Source: Solibacillus faecavium (GTDB lineage Bacteria > Bacillota > Bacilli > Bacillales_A > Planococcaceae). From it: a DNA stretch of 64,000 nt. The notes under the pieces were generated by a model. The model was not told the DNA's origin. It did not search any database and saw nothing but the letters and a program-made list of their open reading frames with translations. The position numbers were made by a program, and so were the translations under genes. Where the stretch lies: contig NZ_JACSPZ010000003.1 of NCBI RefSeq assembly GCF_014836905.1, positions 372,001 through 436,000 on the forward strand, written 5' to 3'. Every line of letters begins with the position of its first letter. Within the stretch, counting starts at the first letter, position 1. Below are positions 39,140 to 47,475 of the stretch, one piece after another.

Positions 39140-39283
39140 ATGGAAAACTTATTCTGGCCAATTACTTTAGGGGTACCTGCTGTAGTGTTAGTCGTAGCAG
39201 TAGCTGTTATATTTTGGGCATTAGGACAAAAAAAGAACAACAAACTTTGGAAAAACGAAGAGCACGAAGGTATAATCAAATAA
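39140..39283 (+). CDS. Small single-pass membrane protein (47 aa)
   Basis: A 47-codon ORF preceded by AAAGGAG at 6-7 bases and ended by a strong terminator, so it looks like a true single-gene transcript. It begins MENLFWPITLGVPAVVL, has one membrane helix (about 8-28) ending FWALGQKK, and a short basic/acidic tail closing NEEHEGIIK. The N-terminus would be outside and the charged tail in the cytoplasm by the positive-inside rule. I do not recognise a family. Confidence 0.75.
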   Translation: MENLFWPITLGVPAVVLVVAVAVIFWALGQKKNNKLWKNEEHEGIIK

Positions 39284-39286
39284 TTT

Positions 39287-39330
39287 AAAAATGCTTCAAA
39301 CGGATAATACTTATCGTTTGAAGCATTTTT
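39287..39330. terminator. Bidirectional terminator
   Basis: AAAAATGCTTCAAACG pairs with CGTTTGAAGCATTTTT, between the small membrane protein and a convergent thioredoxin gene. Confidence 0.9.
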
Positions 39331-39645
39331 CTATTTGAGGTTGGAAATAAAGTTTTCAATTTCTTCCTGGGTTTTACGATCTTTGCTCACAAAACGCCCA
39401 AGTTCAATTCCATTTTCATAAGCTAAAAAACTAGGAATCCCGATAATACCTAAATCGATGCATAGATCTAAAAACTTATCGCGGTCAACTTTAACGAATT
39501 TGTAATTTGAAAACTTTTCAACTACTTCCGGCATAAACGGATCAATAAAACGACAATCGCCACACCAGTCAGCTGTAAATTCAAAAACGACGGCCGAGCT
39601 ACTTTTAATTTGCTCAAATTCCTCGATTGATTGTAAGATATGCAT
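39331..39645 (-). CDS. Thioredoxin family protein (WCGDC)
   Basis: A 104-residue thioredoxin-fold protein with active site WCGDC (Cys28, Cys31) and cis-Pro loop GIIGIPSFLAYENG near 69-82. It resembles YtpP-like proteins and is a paralogue of the WCPDC protein at 14922-15239. The Gly-Asp dipeptide would give a redox potential different from TrxA. The start follows GGGAGGTT. It is a single gene divergent from yunF. Confidence 0.87.
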   Translation of the reverse strand: MHILQSIEEFEQIKSSSAVVFEFTADWCGDCRFIDPFMPEVVEKFSNYKFVKVDRDKFLDLCIDLGIIGIPSFLAYENGIELGRFVSKDRKTQEEIENFISNLK

Positions 39646-39759
39646 AAACTGAACCTCCCTTTTCTACTATTATTGTAGGAATTAAATCATTTTGCAATGT
39701 ATCAATATATATATGATCAATATGTTGTACAATACAATAAATTAAAGAGGTGAATTGAA

Positions 39760-40611
39760 ATGATTTCAATTGGCTTAACTGGTTGGGGCGATCACCCAGA
39801 TGTCTATAGTAAAGTGACGGCAGCAAAAGATAAATTATTTGATTATAGTGGGCATTTTCCGGTTGTAGAGTTGGACACCTCCTTTTATGCAATACCGTCA
39901 GTAGAGAATGTAGAAAAATGGTGCAAAGATACACCTGATAACTTTAAATTCGTTATTAAGGCATATCAAGGGATGACAGGTCATCTACGGGATGAATTAC
40001 CGTTCGAAACGAAAAATGATATGTTTAATGCATTTAGAAAATGTGCCGATACATTTAAAAGGCATGGAAAGCTGGCGATGGTGCTTGTGCAGTTTCCTCC
40101 ATGGTTTGACTGTCAAAGAAAAAATGTACTATATATTCGCTATATAAAACAACAACTAATAGATTATCCAATTGCGATTGAGTTTCGCAATCAAACTTGG
40201 TATAGTCCCAAAACGAAAGAAAAGACACTTCAATTTTTAAAAGAAAATCAATTTATCCATACTGTTTGTGATGAACCGCAAGCGGGAAGTGGTTCAGTAC
40301 CTTTTGTACCTGTTGCTACCGACAATAAAGTGCTTCTTAGAATACATGGTCGAAATGTACATGGCTGGCGTAATATTGGGCACGGGGAAAATTGGAGAAA
40401 AGTTCGATTTTTATATGATTACAATGAGGAAGAATTGCAGAAACTTGCGGAAGACATAAAAGATTTAGAGGCACAGTCAGAGCATGTTTATGTTTTATTT
40501 AATAATAATTCCGGTGGACATGCAGCAAAAAATGCAAAACGGATGCAGCAAATCTTACAGATTGAATTTGGTGGACTTGCACCAAAACAGCTAGGATTTT
40601 TTGAAGAGTAA
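39760..40611 (+). CDS. yunF: DUF72 family protein YunF
   Basis: A 283-residue DUF72 protein with a TIM-barrel-like fold and unknown activity. Characteristic features are the opening SIGLTGWGDHPDVY, FYAIPSVENVEKW near 45, FKFVIKAYQGMTGH near 62, VLVQFPPWFDC near 108 and VLFNNNSGGHAAKNA near 245. B. subtilis YunF lies beside yunD in the same way. The start follows AGAGGTGA. yunD follows 20 bases later, so the two are probably cotranscribed. Confidence 0.88.
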   Translation: MISIGLTGWGDHPDVYSKVTAAKDKLFDYSGHFPVVELDTSFYAIPSVENVEKWCKDTPDNFKFVIKAYQGMTGHLRDELPFETKNDMFNAFRKCADTFKRHGKLAMVLVQFPPWFDCQRKNVLYIRYIKQQLIDYPIAIEFRNQTWYSPKTKEKTLQFLKENQFIHTVCDEPQAGSGSVPFVPVATDNKVLLRIHGRNVHGWRNIGHGENWRKVRFLYDYNEEELQKLAEDIKDLEAQSEHVYVLFNNNSGGHAAKNAKRMQQILQIEFGGLAPKQLGFFEE

Positions 40612-40631
40612 AAGAGAGCGGGGTAGCAAAA

Positions 40632-41996
40632 GTGCGAGAATTAATTCATTTTTTTCATACGAATGATTTGCATAGTCATTTTACGTATTGGAAGCGCAGT
40701 CAATCGTTTATACAGATGCAACGCAAAATGCTGTCCGATCGAGGGGAAACAAGCTTTTTAGTGGACTTAGGCGATCATCTAGACCGTTCTAATTTGTATA
40801 CAGAAGCAACATTGGGCAAAGGCAATATTAAAATGCTGAATGAGGCGCAATACGATGTTGTAACAATAGGGAATAATGAAGGAATCACACTTCCTTACAA
40901 TGTCCTTTATCATTTATACGATGATGCTGAATTTGAAGTAGTGGTCGGCAATCTTTACTCACAATTTGAAGAGAATCCAAGATGGATGAAGCCTTATACT
41001 ATTTTAACAACAAGGTATGGCACGAAAATTGCAGTAATTGCGGCGACAGCTCAGTTTGACCTATTTTATAAGGAACTTGGTTGGGAAGTGACAACACCTC
41101 GTGCAGAGCTTATAAAATTGGCTTTTAAATTAAAAAAACAAGCAGATATCATTATCTGTATGTCCCATTTAGGAATTACAGAAGATGAGTTGTTAGCACA
41201 GGAATGTCCGATTATTGATGTAATCTTTGGCTCGCATACACATCATGTATTTGAACAGGGGCGCCTAGAAAATAATGTCCTTTTAACAGGGGGCGGTAAA
41301 TTTGGTCAATATACGGGGCAGTTAGAGATAGAGTTTGACCATGCCACACGGACATTAACCGAAAAGAAGGATCGCCTGTATGAAAATGCTCTTTTACCTG
41401 AAGTTGAAAATGAAGGGGAATGGTTAATCCAATTGCAAAAGGAAGCCAAGCTCCTACTGGATAAACCTGTATTTACATTAACAAAATCGTATAATAAAGA
41501 ATGGTTTCACCGCTCTCAATTATCCGATTTATTTGCAGAATGTATGTACGATTATACAGGAGCAGATTGTGTCATGTTTAATGCAGGAATTTTCGTTGAC
41601 AAATTGCGAAAAGGACTAATTTCTACATATGATATTCACAAAATTCTGCCTCATCCGATAAATATATGTGTCATTCAAATAACTGGTAGTGAATTAAAAG
41701 AAATATTCCTTCAATTTGAAAATGAAGAGTGGTCTCGCCTTGAATTAAAAGGACTAGGCTTTAGAGGAATTATCTTCGGGAAAATATTGAATTATGGCAT
41801 TGAAATTACGAAGCAACGTGAATTGTTCATTAATGGTCATCTCATGGAACCTGATAAGGTATATCGATTAGCTACGTTGGATTTATTTACGTTTGGCTAT
41901 TTTTTTCCTAGTTTTAAATATGCGAAGAAGGAATATTACTTACCAGATTTTATAAGAGATGTATTTAAAAACTACTGTATGAAGAAATTTCAGTGA
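40632..41996 (+). CDS. yunD: Metallophosphoesterase / 5'-nucleotidase-like YunD
   Basis: A 454-residue two-domain protein of the UshA/5'-nucleotidase family. The N-terminal calcineurin-like metal site reads FFHTNDLHSHF near 6, VDLGDHLDRS near 44, TIGNNEG near 76 and FGSHTHHVF near 197. The C-terminal substrate domain begins near 285. No signal peptide is present, so it should act in the cytoplasm, unlike UshA. The GTG start follows GCGGGGTAG. B. subtilis YunD is the closest relative I recall. Exact nucleotide substrate unknown. Confidence 0.85.
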   Translation: MRELIHFFHTNDLHSHFTYWKRSQSFIQMQRKMLSDRGETSFLVDLGDHLDRSNLYTEATLGKGNIKMLNEAQYDVVTIGNNEGITLPYNVLYHLYDDAEFEVVVGNLYSQFEENPRWMKPYTILTTRYGTKIAVIAATAQFDLFYKELGWEVTTPRAELIKLAFKLKKQADIIICMSHLGITEDELLAQECPIIDVIFGSHTHHVFEQGRLENNVLLTGGGKFGQYTGQLEIEFDHATRTLTEKKDRLYENALLPEVENEGEWLIQLQKEAKLLLDKPVFTLTKSYNKEWFHRSQLSDLFAECMYDYTGADCVMFNAGIFVDKLRKGLISTYDIHKILPHPINICVIQITGSELKEIFLQFENEEWSRLELKGLGFRGIIFGKILNYGIEITKQRELFINGHLMEPDKVYRLATLDLFTFGYFFPSFKYAKKEYYLPDFIRDVFKNYCMKKFQ

Positions 41997-42069
41997 AAAT
42001 TTATATATTTCTCCCCCATTAAACGTGAATATGAAATGTACGTAATTTTAGATTGGAGAAATTAAACAA

Positions 42070-43173
42070 ATGCGATTAATATCGATTAATGTTTTGAGAG
42101 AAGGTATGGTAGTAGGGAGGACTATATGGAATGAAGCCGGGCATCCACTCCTCCATAAAGATGTAACTGTAACAAAAGGGATTGTTGAAAGGCTGCGACA
42201 ACTTAATGTTCAATACTTATATATAGATGACAGCCTTTCAAAAGGAATAGAAATAGAGGAAACAGTTGAACCGAAGAAGCGTATTGAAGCAGTAAAAAAT
42301 ATGACAAAAGCATTTGAACATGTAAAACAGGCCAAACCAAATCAGGCCTCGTTTGTACTCGATCAGCAATCTAAAGTAATCGGCTTAATAGTAGATGATA
42401 TTATGAATTCTATTATCAATAGTGATGATGTATTAATGGTGCTGACAGATGCCTATTTATATGATGAATACATTTATCAGCACTCCTTTCAAGTAGCAAT
42501 GTATTCGATAGCCATTGCAAAAGAGATGGGTTACACTTATGAAGATATTCGATTGATTGGAATTGGGGCACTTTTGCATGATGTTGGGAAATTGCTTATT
42601 CCTATTGAGATACTATTAAAGCCAGGTAAATTAACGGATAGTGAGTATGAAGAGATAAAGCGTCACGCTCAATATGGATTTGACATATTGCGTAACCTGC
42701 ACAGTCTGTCTTTACTTGTAGCGCATTGTGCGTTTCAACATCATGAGCGAATTGATGGGAGTGGCTATCCACGAGGGATAGTGGACCATGAAATTCATCC
42801 ATTTGCGAAGATAATAGCAGTTGCAGACGTATTTGATGCATTGACATCTAATCGAGTGTATCGAAACAAAATGCTACCGACAGAAGCAATTGCCATCATC
42901 GTTAAAGATGATGGGATAAAATTTGATACAAAGGTAGTGGAGGCTTTTAAAAGAAGCATAATTCATTATGCGAACGGAACCATTGTATTGCTGACAGATG
43001 GACGACGTGGAATTGTATCAAAGCAAAACTTAATCGACGTAACCCGTCCGTGGATTCGGGTTTTCGAAGAAGATGATAAGTTGTTGGGTGCTACATATGA
43101 AATATGCTTGAGTGATTACCCGGAAATCTACATAAAAAATATTGAAACAGAATTTGCTGTATATGTTGAATAA
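42070..43173 (+). CDS. HD-GYP domain protein, probable c-di-GMP phosphodiesterase
   Basis: A 367-residue protein with an N-terminal domain of about 110 residues (the DUF3391-like opening ISINVLREGMVVGRTI) and an HD-GYP domain. The metal-binding pair HDVGK is near 180, followed by QHHERIDGSGYPRG near 228 (HHE and GYP present) and ADVFDALTSNRVYR near 257. All hallmark residues are intact, so hydrolysis of cyclic di-GMP is likely. It occupies the place between yunD and yunB where B. subtilis has other genes. Upstream GGAGAAA serves the ATG. A strong hairpin follows its stop. Confidence 0.88.
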   Translation: MRLISINVLREGMVVGRTIWNEAGHPLLHKDVTVTKGIVERLRQLNVQYLYIDDSLSKGIEIEETVEPKKRIEAVKNMTKAFEHVKQAKPNQASFVLDQQSKVIGLIVDDIMNSIINSDDVLMVLTDAYLYDEYIYQHSFQVAMYSIAIAKEMGYTYEDIRLIGIGALLHDVGKLLIPIEILLKPGKLTDSEYEEIKRHAQYGFDILRNLHSLSLLVAHCAFQHHERIDGSGYPRGIVDHEIHPFAKIIAVADVFDALTSNRVYRNKMLPTEAIAIIVKDDGIKFDTKVVEAFKRSIIHYANGTIVLLTDGRRGIVSKQNLIDVTRPWIRVFEEDDKLLGATYEICLSDYPEIYIKNIETEFAVYVE

Positions 43174-43174
43174 A

Positions 43175-43211
43175 AAATCCTCCTTCTCATATTTTAAGAG
43201 AAGGAGGATTT
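43175..43211 (+). promoter_or_regulatory. Hairpin masking the yunB ribosome site
   Basis: AAATCCTCCTTCTC (43175-43188) and GAGAAGGAGGATTT (43198-43211) form a perfect 14-bp stem with a 9-base loop, starting 2 bases after the HD-GYP stop. The 3' arm contains AAGGAGG, the ribosome site for the TTG at 43214. The tail is TATTTGCG rather than a clear T run, so it looks more like a translational gate than a terminator. Confidence 0.7.
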
Positions 43212-43213
43212 AT

Positions 43214-44008
43214 TTGCGTTTTCGTAAAAGAAAGTGGAGGTCAAATTCAAAACCAAAGTCAAAGTCATATGGCAGAAAAAAAGGTAGAATGCATAACATT
43301 GTTACGATAGTTGTCGTAAGTATTGTTGGAATGGTTTGTATTAGTATATATGTATTAAATGAAAGATTAATGCCGACATATTTGCAATATGCCGAAGTAC
43401 AGACATATAAAGTTGCCTCGTATGTCGTAAGTAAAGCGATCAATTCAAGAACGTCAAGTGTTCTCGATGTGAATGATATTATTGTAGATTTACCGACTCA
43501 ATCAACAGATATGATTACGACAAAATTTAATACGGAAATTATTAACCAAGTGCGCGCAGAAACAACGGCATTAGTAAAGGAATATTTAGAGCAAGCAGAA
43601 AATGGGGATTTATCGCATTTGCCGAATTTGGAAAATGTCGAATATGATGTCGGGAAGATGGAGGCTGGAGACGGAATTGTATTTTTTGTGCCATTAGGGC
43701 AGGCTCTTAATGTTCCTATAATTGGGAATCTAGGACCAAAAATACCTATACGTTTTCACATTATTGGGAATGTACATAGCAATGTTGAAAACACTGTTAG
43801 TGAATTTGGAATAAATAATGCTATTGTAGAAGTGAATTTATTTATTGAAGTAAACGTTCAGATAATTGTCCCATTTGCAAGTAAATCTGCATCCGTAGAG
43901 CAGAAAATCCCAGTTGCCATCGGTTTAGTACGAGGAACCGTTCCTCATATTTACAGCGCGGGTGAAGGTGCACAACCTTCTATAGAAGTACCTATCCCTT
44001 ACGATTAA
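43214..44008 (+). CDS. yunB: Sporulation protein YunB
   Basis: A 264-residue protein close in size to B. subtilis YunB, a sigma-E-controlled sporulation protein. A highly basic N-terminus (residues 1-27) is followed by one membrane helix (IVTIVVVSIVGMVCISIYVL, about 29-48) and an outer domain with LPNLENVEYDVGKMEAGDGI near 138 and VPLGQALNVPIIGNLGPKIP near 162. The TTG at 43214 is chosen because AAGGAGG lies 6 bases upstream. Longer in-frame starts lie inside the HD-GYP gene. The site is buried in a hairpin (previous entry). Confidence 0.82.
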   Translation: MRFRKRKWRSNSKPKSKSYGRKKGRMHNIVTIVVVSIVGMVCISIYVLNERLMPTYLQYAEVQTYKVASYVVSKAINSRTSSVLDVNDIIVDLPTQSTDMITTKFNTEIINQVRAETTALVKEYLEQAENGDLSHLPNLENVEYDVGKMEAGDGIVFFVPLGQALNVPIIGNLGPKIPIRFHIIGNVHSNVENTVSEFGINNAIVEVNLFIEVNVQIIVPFASKSASVEQKIPVAIGLVRGTVPHIYSAGEGAQPSIEVPIPYD

Positions 44009-44118
44009 CCCTAATTTTGAAAAGTTGCAATTATAAGAATAGTGTGTTGTTGGAAAGTATTTAATATGGTAATCTGACATCATAACAACGTAGTAGTTGA
44101 GTGAGGGGAGTAAGTGAA

Positions 44119-45030
44119 ATGACATCTTGTAAACCAACTAATCTGAAGGAAGAACATGTACGTAAGCCGGAATGGTTAAAAATTAAGCTGAATACGAATG
44201 ATGAGTATAAGGCATTAAAAAAGTTAATGCGGGACAACAATTTGCATACTGTATGTGAAGAAGCACGCTGTCCGAATATTCATGAGTGCTGGGGTGAGCG
44301 CCGTACAGCTACAATGATGATTCTTGGCTCTGTATGTACACGTGCCTGTCGCTTCTGTGCAGTTAAAACCGGATTACCAAATGAATTAGATTTGGCAGAA
44401 CCAGAGCGCGTAGCAGATTCAGTTGCATTAATGAACTTAAAACACGTAGTAATTACGATGGTAGCCCGGGATGATTTAAAAGATGGCGGTGCTGAAGTTT
44501 TGGCGGAAACGGTTCGCGCGATTCGTCGTAAAAGTCCATTAACTTCAGTGGAAGTGCTGCCTTCTGATTTAGGTGGTCGAGAAGAAAGTCTACGCTTACT
44601 TATGGATGCAAAACCTGATATTTTAAATCACAATATTGAAACCGTACGTAGCTTAACACCACGTGTACGTGCGAAGGCAACCTATGATCGGTCATTGGAA
44701 TTTTTACGTAAAGCAAAAGAGATGCAGCCAAATATACCGACAAAGTCATCATTAATGATCGGCTTAGGGGAAACGATTGAAGAAATTTATGAAGTAATGG
44801 ATGACCTGCGTGCAAACAACGTAGATATTATGACGATTGGGCAATATTTACAGCCGACAAAAAAACATTTGCCTGTAAAGAAGTATTACTCTCCAATCGA
44901 ATTTGGCAAGCTACGTAAAATTGCCATGGAAAAAGGCTTCAGTCATTGTGAAGCAGGTCCGTTAGTCCGCAGTAGCTACCATGCAGACGAGCAAGTAAAT
45001 GCTGCTGCAAACCATAAAGTAGAGATCTGA
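44119..45030 (+). CDS. lipA: Lipoyl synthase
   Basis: A 303-residue radical-SAM enzyme that inserts two sulfurs into octanoyl groups on GcvH or E2 domains. Auxiliary cluster ligands are in [13 protein letters not shown] near 55-67 (CX4CX5C). The radical SAM motif [13 protein letters not shown] is near 83 (CX3CX2C). The C-terminal RSSY-type [10 protein letters not shown] near 287 carries the conserved Ser ligand. The ATG at 44119 follows GAGGGGAG; the in-frame start at 44101 lies in that site. Its substrate GcvH is at 22020-22400. Confidence 0.96.
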   Translation: MTSCKPTNLKEEHVRKPEWLKIKLNTNDEYKALKKLMRDNNLHTVCEEARCPNIHECWGERRTATMMILGSVCTRACRFCAVKTGLPNELDLAEPERVADSVALMNLKHVVITMVARDDLKDGGAEVLAETVRAIRRKSPLTSVEVLPSDLGGREESLRLLMDAKPDILNHNIETVRSLTPRVRAKATYDRSLEFLRKAKEMQPNIPTKSSLMIGLGETIEEIYEVMDDLRANNVDIMTIGQYLQPTKKHLPVKKYYSPIEFGKLRKIAMEKGFSHCEAGPLVRSSYHADEQVNAAANHKVEI

Positions 45031-45120
45031 TGAGTTTGCTGTCTTTTTGAAATTTTATAGTGAATATTGCTTTCATGGTCAATATTCATTAACATGGAAA
45101 TAAGATAGGTGGTGTCTAGT

Positions 45121-45465
45121 TTGATTATTGCGGAAGGTTATACTTATGAATTGATTGAAAATGTGCGGGAAGGGTTTCAGGAAGAAGCATTTCTGACGCG
45201 TTATTCAGATATTTTAACGAAATATGATTATATTGTTGGTGACTGGGGTTATGGGCAGTTACGTTTAAAAGGTTTTTTTGATGATAAAAATCAAAAATCA
45301 ACATTTGACACAAAAATCAGCACAATCCAAGATTATTTATACGAATATTGTAATTTCGGCTGTGCATATTTTATTGTTCAAAAAACCGGTCGCGCAACAG
45401 AAGTGAAAAAAGAGCAAGAAACAGAACCAATTGTAGATGAAAAGGTTGCGGAAGTAACTGAATAA
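45121..45465 (+). CDS. yutD: DUF1027 protein YutD
   Basis: A 114-residue protein of the YutD/DUF1027 family, found in Bacillales and lactic acid bacteria with no known function. The conserved core is YDYIVGDWGYGQLRLKGF near 37-54 and DYLYEYCNFGCAYFIVQK near 73-90. The last 25 residues are Glu-rich and variable. The TTG at 45121 follows AGGTGGTG by 7 bases; GTG codons within that site are poor choices. Same place after lipA as in B. subtilis. Confidence 0.85.
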   Translation: MIIAEGYTYELIENVREGFQEEAFLTRYSDILTKYDYIVGDWGYGQLRLKGFFDDKNQKSTFDTKISTIQDYLYEYCNFGCAYFIVQKTGRATEVKKEQETEPIVDEKVAEVTE

Positions 45466-45468
45466 ATG

Positions 45469-45510
45469 AAAAACGAGGAGACGTTTTAATACGTTTCCTC
45501 GTTTTTTTTT
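45469..45510. terminator. Bidirectional terminator (yutD / DUF3055 gene)
   Basis: AAAAACGAGGAGACGT pairs with ACGTTTCCTCGTTTTT (one mismatch), with T/A runs on both sides. Confidence 0.88.
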
Positions 45511-45775
45511 AGCTTAATAGCTCACGTAAATATTCACGCAAATCTTCAGTATCAGCTTCAGTACGGTTATAAACATGCTCTAAATAACCTGGTTCCTCTA
45601 CATCATCAGCTCCGATAATAGCAAATCTTCCAAACTGAATATCTAGCACGAGAACCTTCCCAAAAAAGCGACTGCTTTGTAAAATCGCTAAATCATAACG
45701 TTGCGATTTACCGGCAAAACTAACAAAGCGCGTTTTTGTGTCTTCTACATCATCATATAAGAAAAATCGTTCCAT
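45509..45775 (-). CDS. DUF3055 family protein
   Basis: An 88-residue protein matching the small DUF3055 family of Bacillales: MERFFLYDDVEDTKTRFVSF at the start, VLVLDIQFGRFAIIGADD near 43-60 and a Glu-rich end. The function is unknown. The ATG at 45775 is used because family members begin MERFF and GAAGGGG lies about 11 bases upstream; the frame is open further upstream but unlike the family. It is divergent from yutE, with only about 90 bp between starts. Confidence 0.8.
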   Translation of the reverse strand: MERFFLYDDVEDTKTRFVSFAGKSQRYDLAILQSSRFFGKVLVLDIQFGRFAIIGADDVEEPGYLEHVYNRTEADTEDLREYLRELLS

Positions 45776-45866
45776 TTTGTTTTGAACCCCTTCCATCTCT
45801 AAAGAATATGGTACTATATAAGGGAAAACACTATCAACTTTTATTGATTGAATGGAGGCTTTATCT

Positions 45867-46319
45867 ATGTACTTCGTAGATAGAAATAAAATTACAAACA
45901 ACTTATCACATTTAGATGAATTAATATCAATTTTTGAATCAACGGACAACTGGTTAGGCGATGAAATTCATAAACTTGCTTTACAGCGTATCGGCCATAA
46001 TGTGATGGAAGCGATGATGGACGTTGGGAACCTTGTAATCGATGGCTTCATTATGCGTGATCCAGGTAGCTATGAAGACATTATTGATATCTTCGTTGAT
46101 GAAAAAGTAATTACGCCTGAAATGGATGCACCACTAAAAGCAGTAGTGGGATTACGTAAAATGATTGTCCGTGAATTTATCGCAGTAGATAATGAAGAAA
46201 TATTAACAGTGTTAACTTCAAATTTAAGTGCGTTAAAACAATTCTCAAGTAAAGTTGAAGATTATTTATTAAATGAGTTAGGTCCAGTTTCAGCATTTTT
46301 ACCTGAGGACCATGCATAA
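45867..46319 (+). CDS. yutE: HepT-like (DUF86/UPF0331) protein YutE
   Basis: A 150-residue helical protein of the HEPN/HepT family. The family core (ALQRIGHNVMEAMMDVGNLV near 40-59, then RDPGSYEDIIDIF near 67) is clear. The HEPN ribonuclease motif Rx4-6H appears lost: where active HepT has RNxxVH, this protein reads LRKMIVREF. No MNT-type antitoxin gene is adjacent. Both points suggest a domesticated rather than toxin function, as for B. subtilis YutE. The ATG at 45867 follows TGGAGG. Its stop overlaps the yutF ATG (TAATG). Confidence 0.85.
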   Translation: MYFVDRNKITNNLSHLDELISIFESTDNWLGDEIHKLALQRIGHNVMEAMMDVGNLVIDGFIMRDPGSYEDIIDIFVDEKVITPEMDAPLKAVVGLRKMIVREFIAVDNEEILTVLTSNLSALKQFSSKVEDYLLNELGPVSAFLPEDHA

Positions 46320-47083
46320 TGTTAGCTTATAAAGCGTACTGCTTTGATTTGGATGGAACAGTTTACCGCGGTAAAATGGGCATCGAATCTGCAGTGCAAT
46401 TTATCCATCATCTTCAAAGACAGGGAATTGAGCCTTATTATTTAACGAATAACTCGTCAAAAACGCGGGAAACATTACAGCAACTGCTAAAAAGTGTAGG
46501 TATTGAAGCACCACTTCATCATATATATTCGAGTTCATTAGCAACAGCAAAGTACGTTGCAACCATCTGCAAAAATAATAAGGTGAATGTCGTTGGGGAA
46601 GCAGGTATTCGTACAGCTTTACTTGAAGAAGGATTAGAAATAACGGAGGAACAAAGCGATGTACTTGTAATGGGCATTGACCGCCAAATAAGTTATGAAA
46701 AGCTTGTTAAGGCAAGTGCCTATATCCAAAATGGTGCAAAGTTAATCGGGACAAATGAAGATATCAAATTTCCAAATGAAAATGGTTTTGCACCTGGCAA
46801 TGGTTCGTTTGTTCATTTAGTTAGCAATGTGGCTGGGGTAACACCGTTATTTATCGGAAAACCTTCACCAGTAATGCTTCAAATCATTGCGGACGAGCAT
46901 CAATTTAAGAAAGAAGAAATGGTTATGATAGGCGACAATTATGACACCGATATTTTATGTGGCATACATTTTGGTTGTGACACAATTCATGTCAATACGG
47001 GTGTAACGCCTACAGAAATTGTAAAACAACAGGCACAGCTACCCACTTATTGTGTAGAGAATTTAATTGAGCTATTAAAATAA
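46319..47083 (+). CDS. yutF: HAD-IIA (NagD-like) sugar phosphatase YutF
   Basis: A 254-residue phosphatase of the HAD superfamily, subclass IIA. Motif I FDLDGTVYRG is at 9-18, motif II YYLTNNSSKTRE at 40-51, the Lys of motif III in IGKPSPVML near 180 and motif IV MIGDNYDTDI near 200. The C2A cap lies between motifs II and III. It dephosphorylates small sugar phosphates or nucleotides in family relatives. The start overlaps the yutE stop, so the two are translationally coupled. Confidence 0.9.
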   Translation: MLAYKAYCFDLDGTVYRGKMGIESAVQFIHHLQRQGIEPYYLTNNSSKTRETLQQLLKSVGIEAPLHHIYSSSLATAKYVATICKNNKVNVVGEAGIRTALLEEGLEITEEQSDVLVMGIDRQISYEKLVKASAYIQNGAKLIGTNEDIKFPNENGFAPGNGSFVHLVSNVAGVTPLFIGKPSPVMLQIIADEHQFKKEEMVMIGDNYDTDILCGIHFGCDTIHVNTGVTPTEIVKQQAQLPTYCVENLIELLK

Positions 47084-47087
47084 CAAA

Positions 47088-47125
47088 AAGAAATCCGGTG
47101 TGGGTAGTTTACCACATCGGATTTT
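47088..47125. terminator. Bidirectional terminator (yutF / yuzB)
   Basis: AAATCCGGTGTGG pairs with CCACATCGGATTT (one G-T). The right arm is the end of yuzB on the minus strand. Confidence 0.85.
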
Positions 47126-47348
47126 CTTCGATATATTCATAAATGCGCTTCGTCAGTTCTTCTGGTGTATCCGCCTCGACTAAATCACCATTTACAACCG
47201 CATAAAAGCATTGTGCACATTTTGTACAATAGCTTAAGCAACCATATTCCAAAACATCTATATCAGGGTCTTGTTCTAATTGTTCATATGTTTGTTGTGC
47301 ACCATTTGCTAAGTTACTAATACAAAATTCGACTAATGGATTTAACAT
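47109..47348 (-). CDS. yuzB: UPF0349/DUF1450 protein YuzB
   Basis: A 79-residue protein of the YuzB family. Four cysteines are visible: VEFCISN at about 6-12 and the cluster [16 protein letters not shown] near 35-50. The CxxxCxxCxxC spacing suggests metal or Fe-S binding, but the function is unknown. The ATG has GAGGTGACG upstream. It is divergent from yutJ; the 325-base gap contains the Rex-type operators and promoter of yutJ. Confidence 0.85.
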   Translation of the reverse strand: MLNPLVEFCISNLANGAQQTYEQLEQDPDIDVLEYGCLSYCTKCAQCFYAVVNGDLVEADTPEELTKRIYEYIEENPMW

Positions 47349-47423
47349 ATCGTCACCTCACTATTAGTCATGCTACTTTGTTTTTTTATTAACGTCAATT
47401 GCTCTGTTTCATAATATATTGCT

Positions 47424-47441
47424 ATGTGAATTAATTCACAA
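47424..47441. promoter_or_regulatory. Rex operator 1 upstream of yutJ
   Basis: ATGTGAATTAATTCACAA matches the Rex box TTGTGA-N6-TCACAA at 11 of 12 half-site positions. Rex is the NADH/NAD+-sensing repressor of Gram-positive bacteria. Confidence 0.7.
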
Positions 47442-47457
47442 AAACTAATTTAATGTA

Positions 47458-47475
47458 TTGTGAAATTTATCACAA
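47458..47475. promoter_or_regulatory. Rex operator 2, overlapping the yutJ promoter
   Basis: TTGTGAAATTTATCACAA matches the Rex box half-sites perfectly (TTGTGA-N6-TCACAA). Its left half is the -35 element of the yutJ promoter, so bound Rex would block RNA polymerase. A further half-site TTGTGA is at 47500-47505. Confidence 0.8.
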
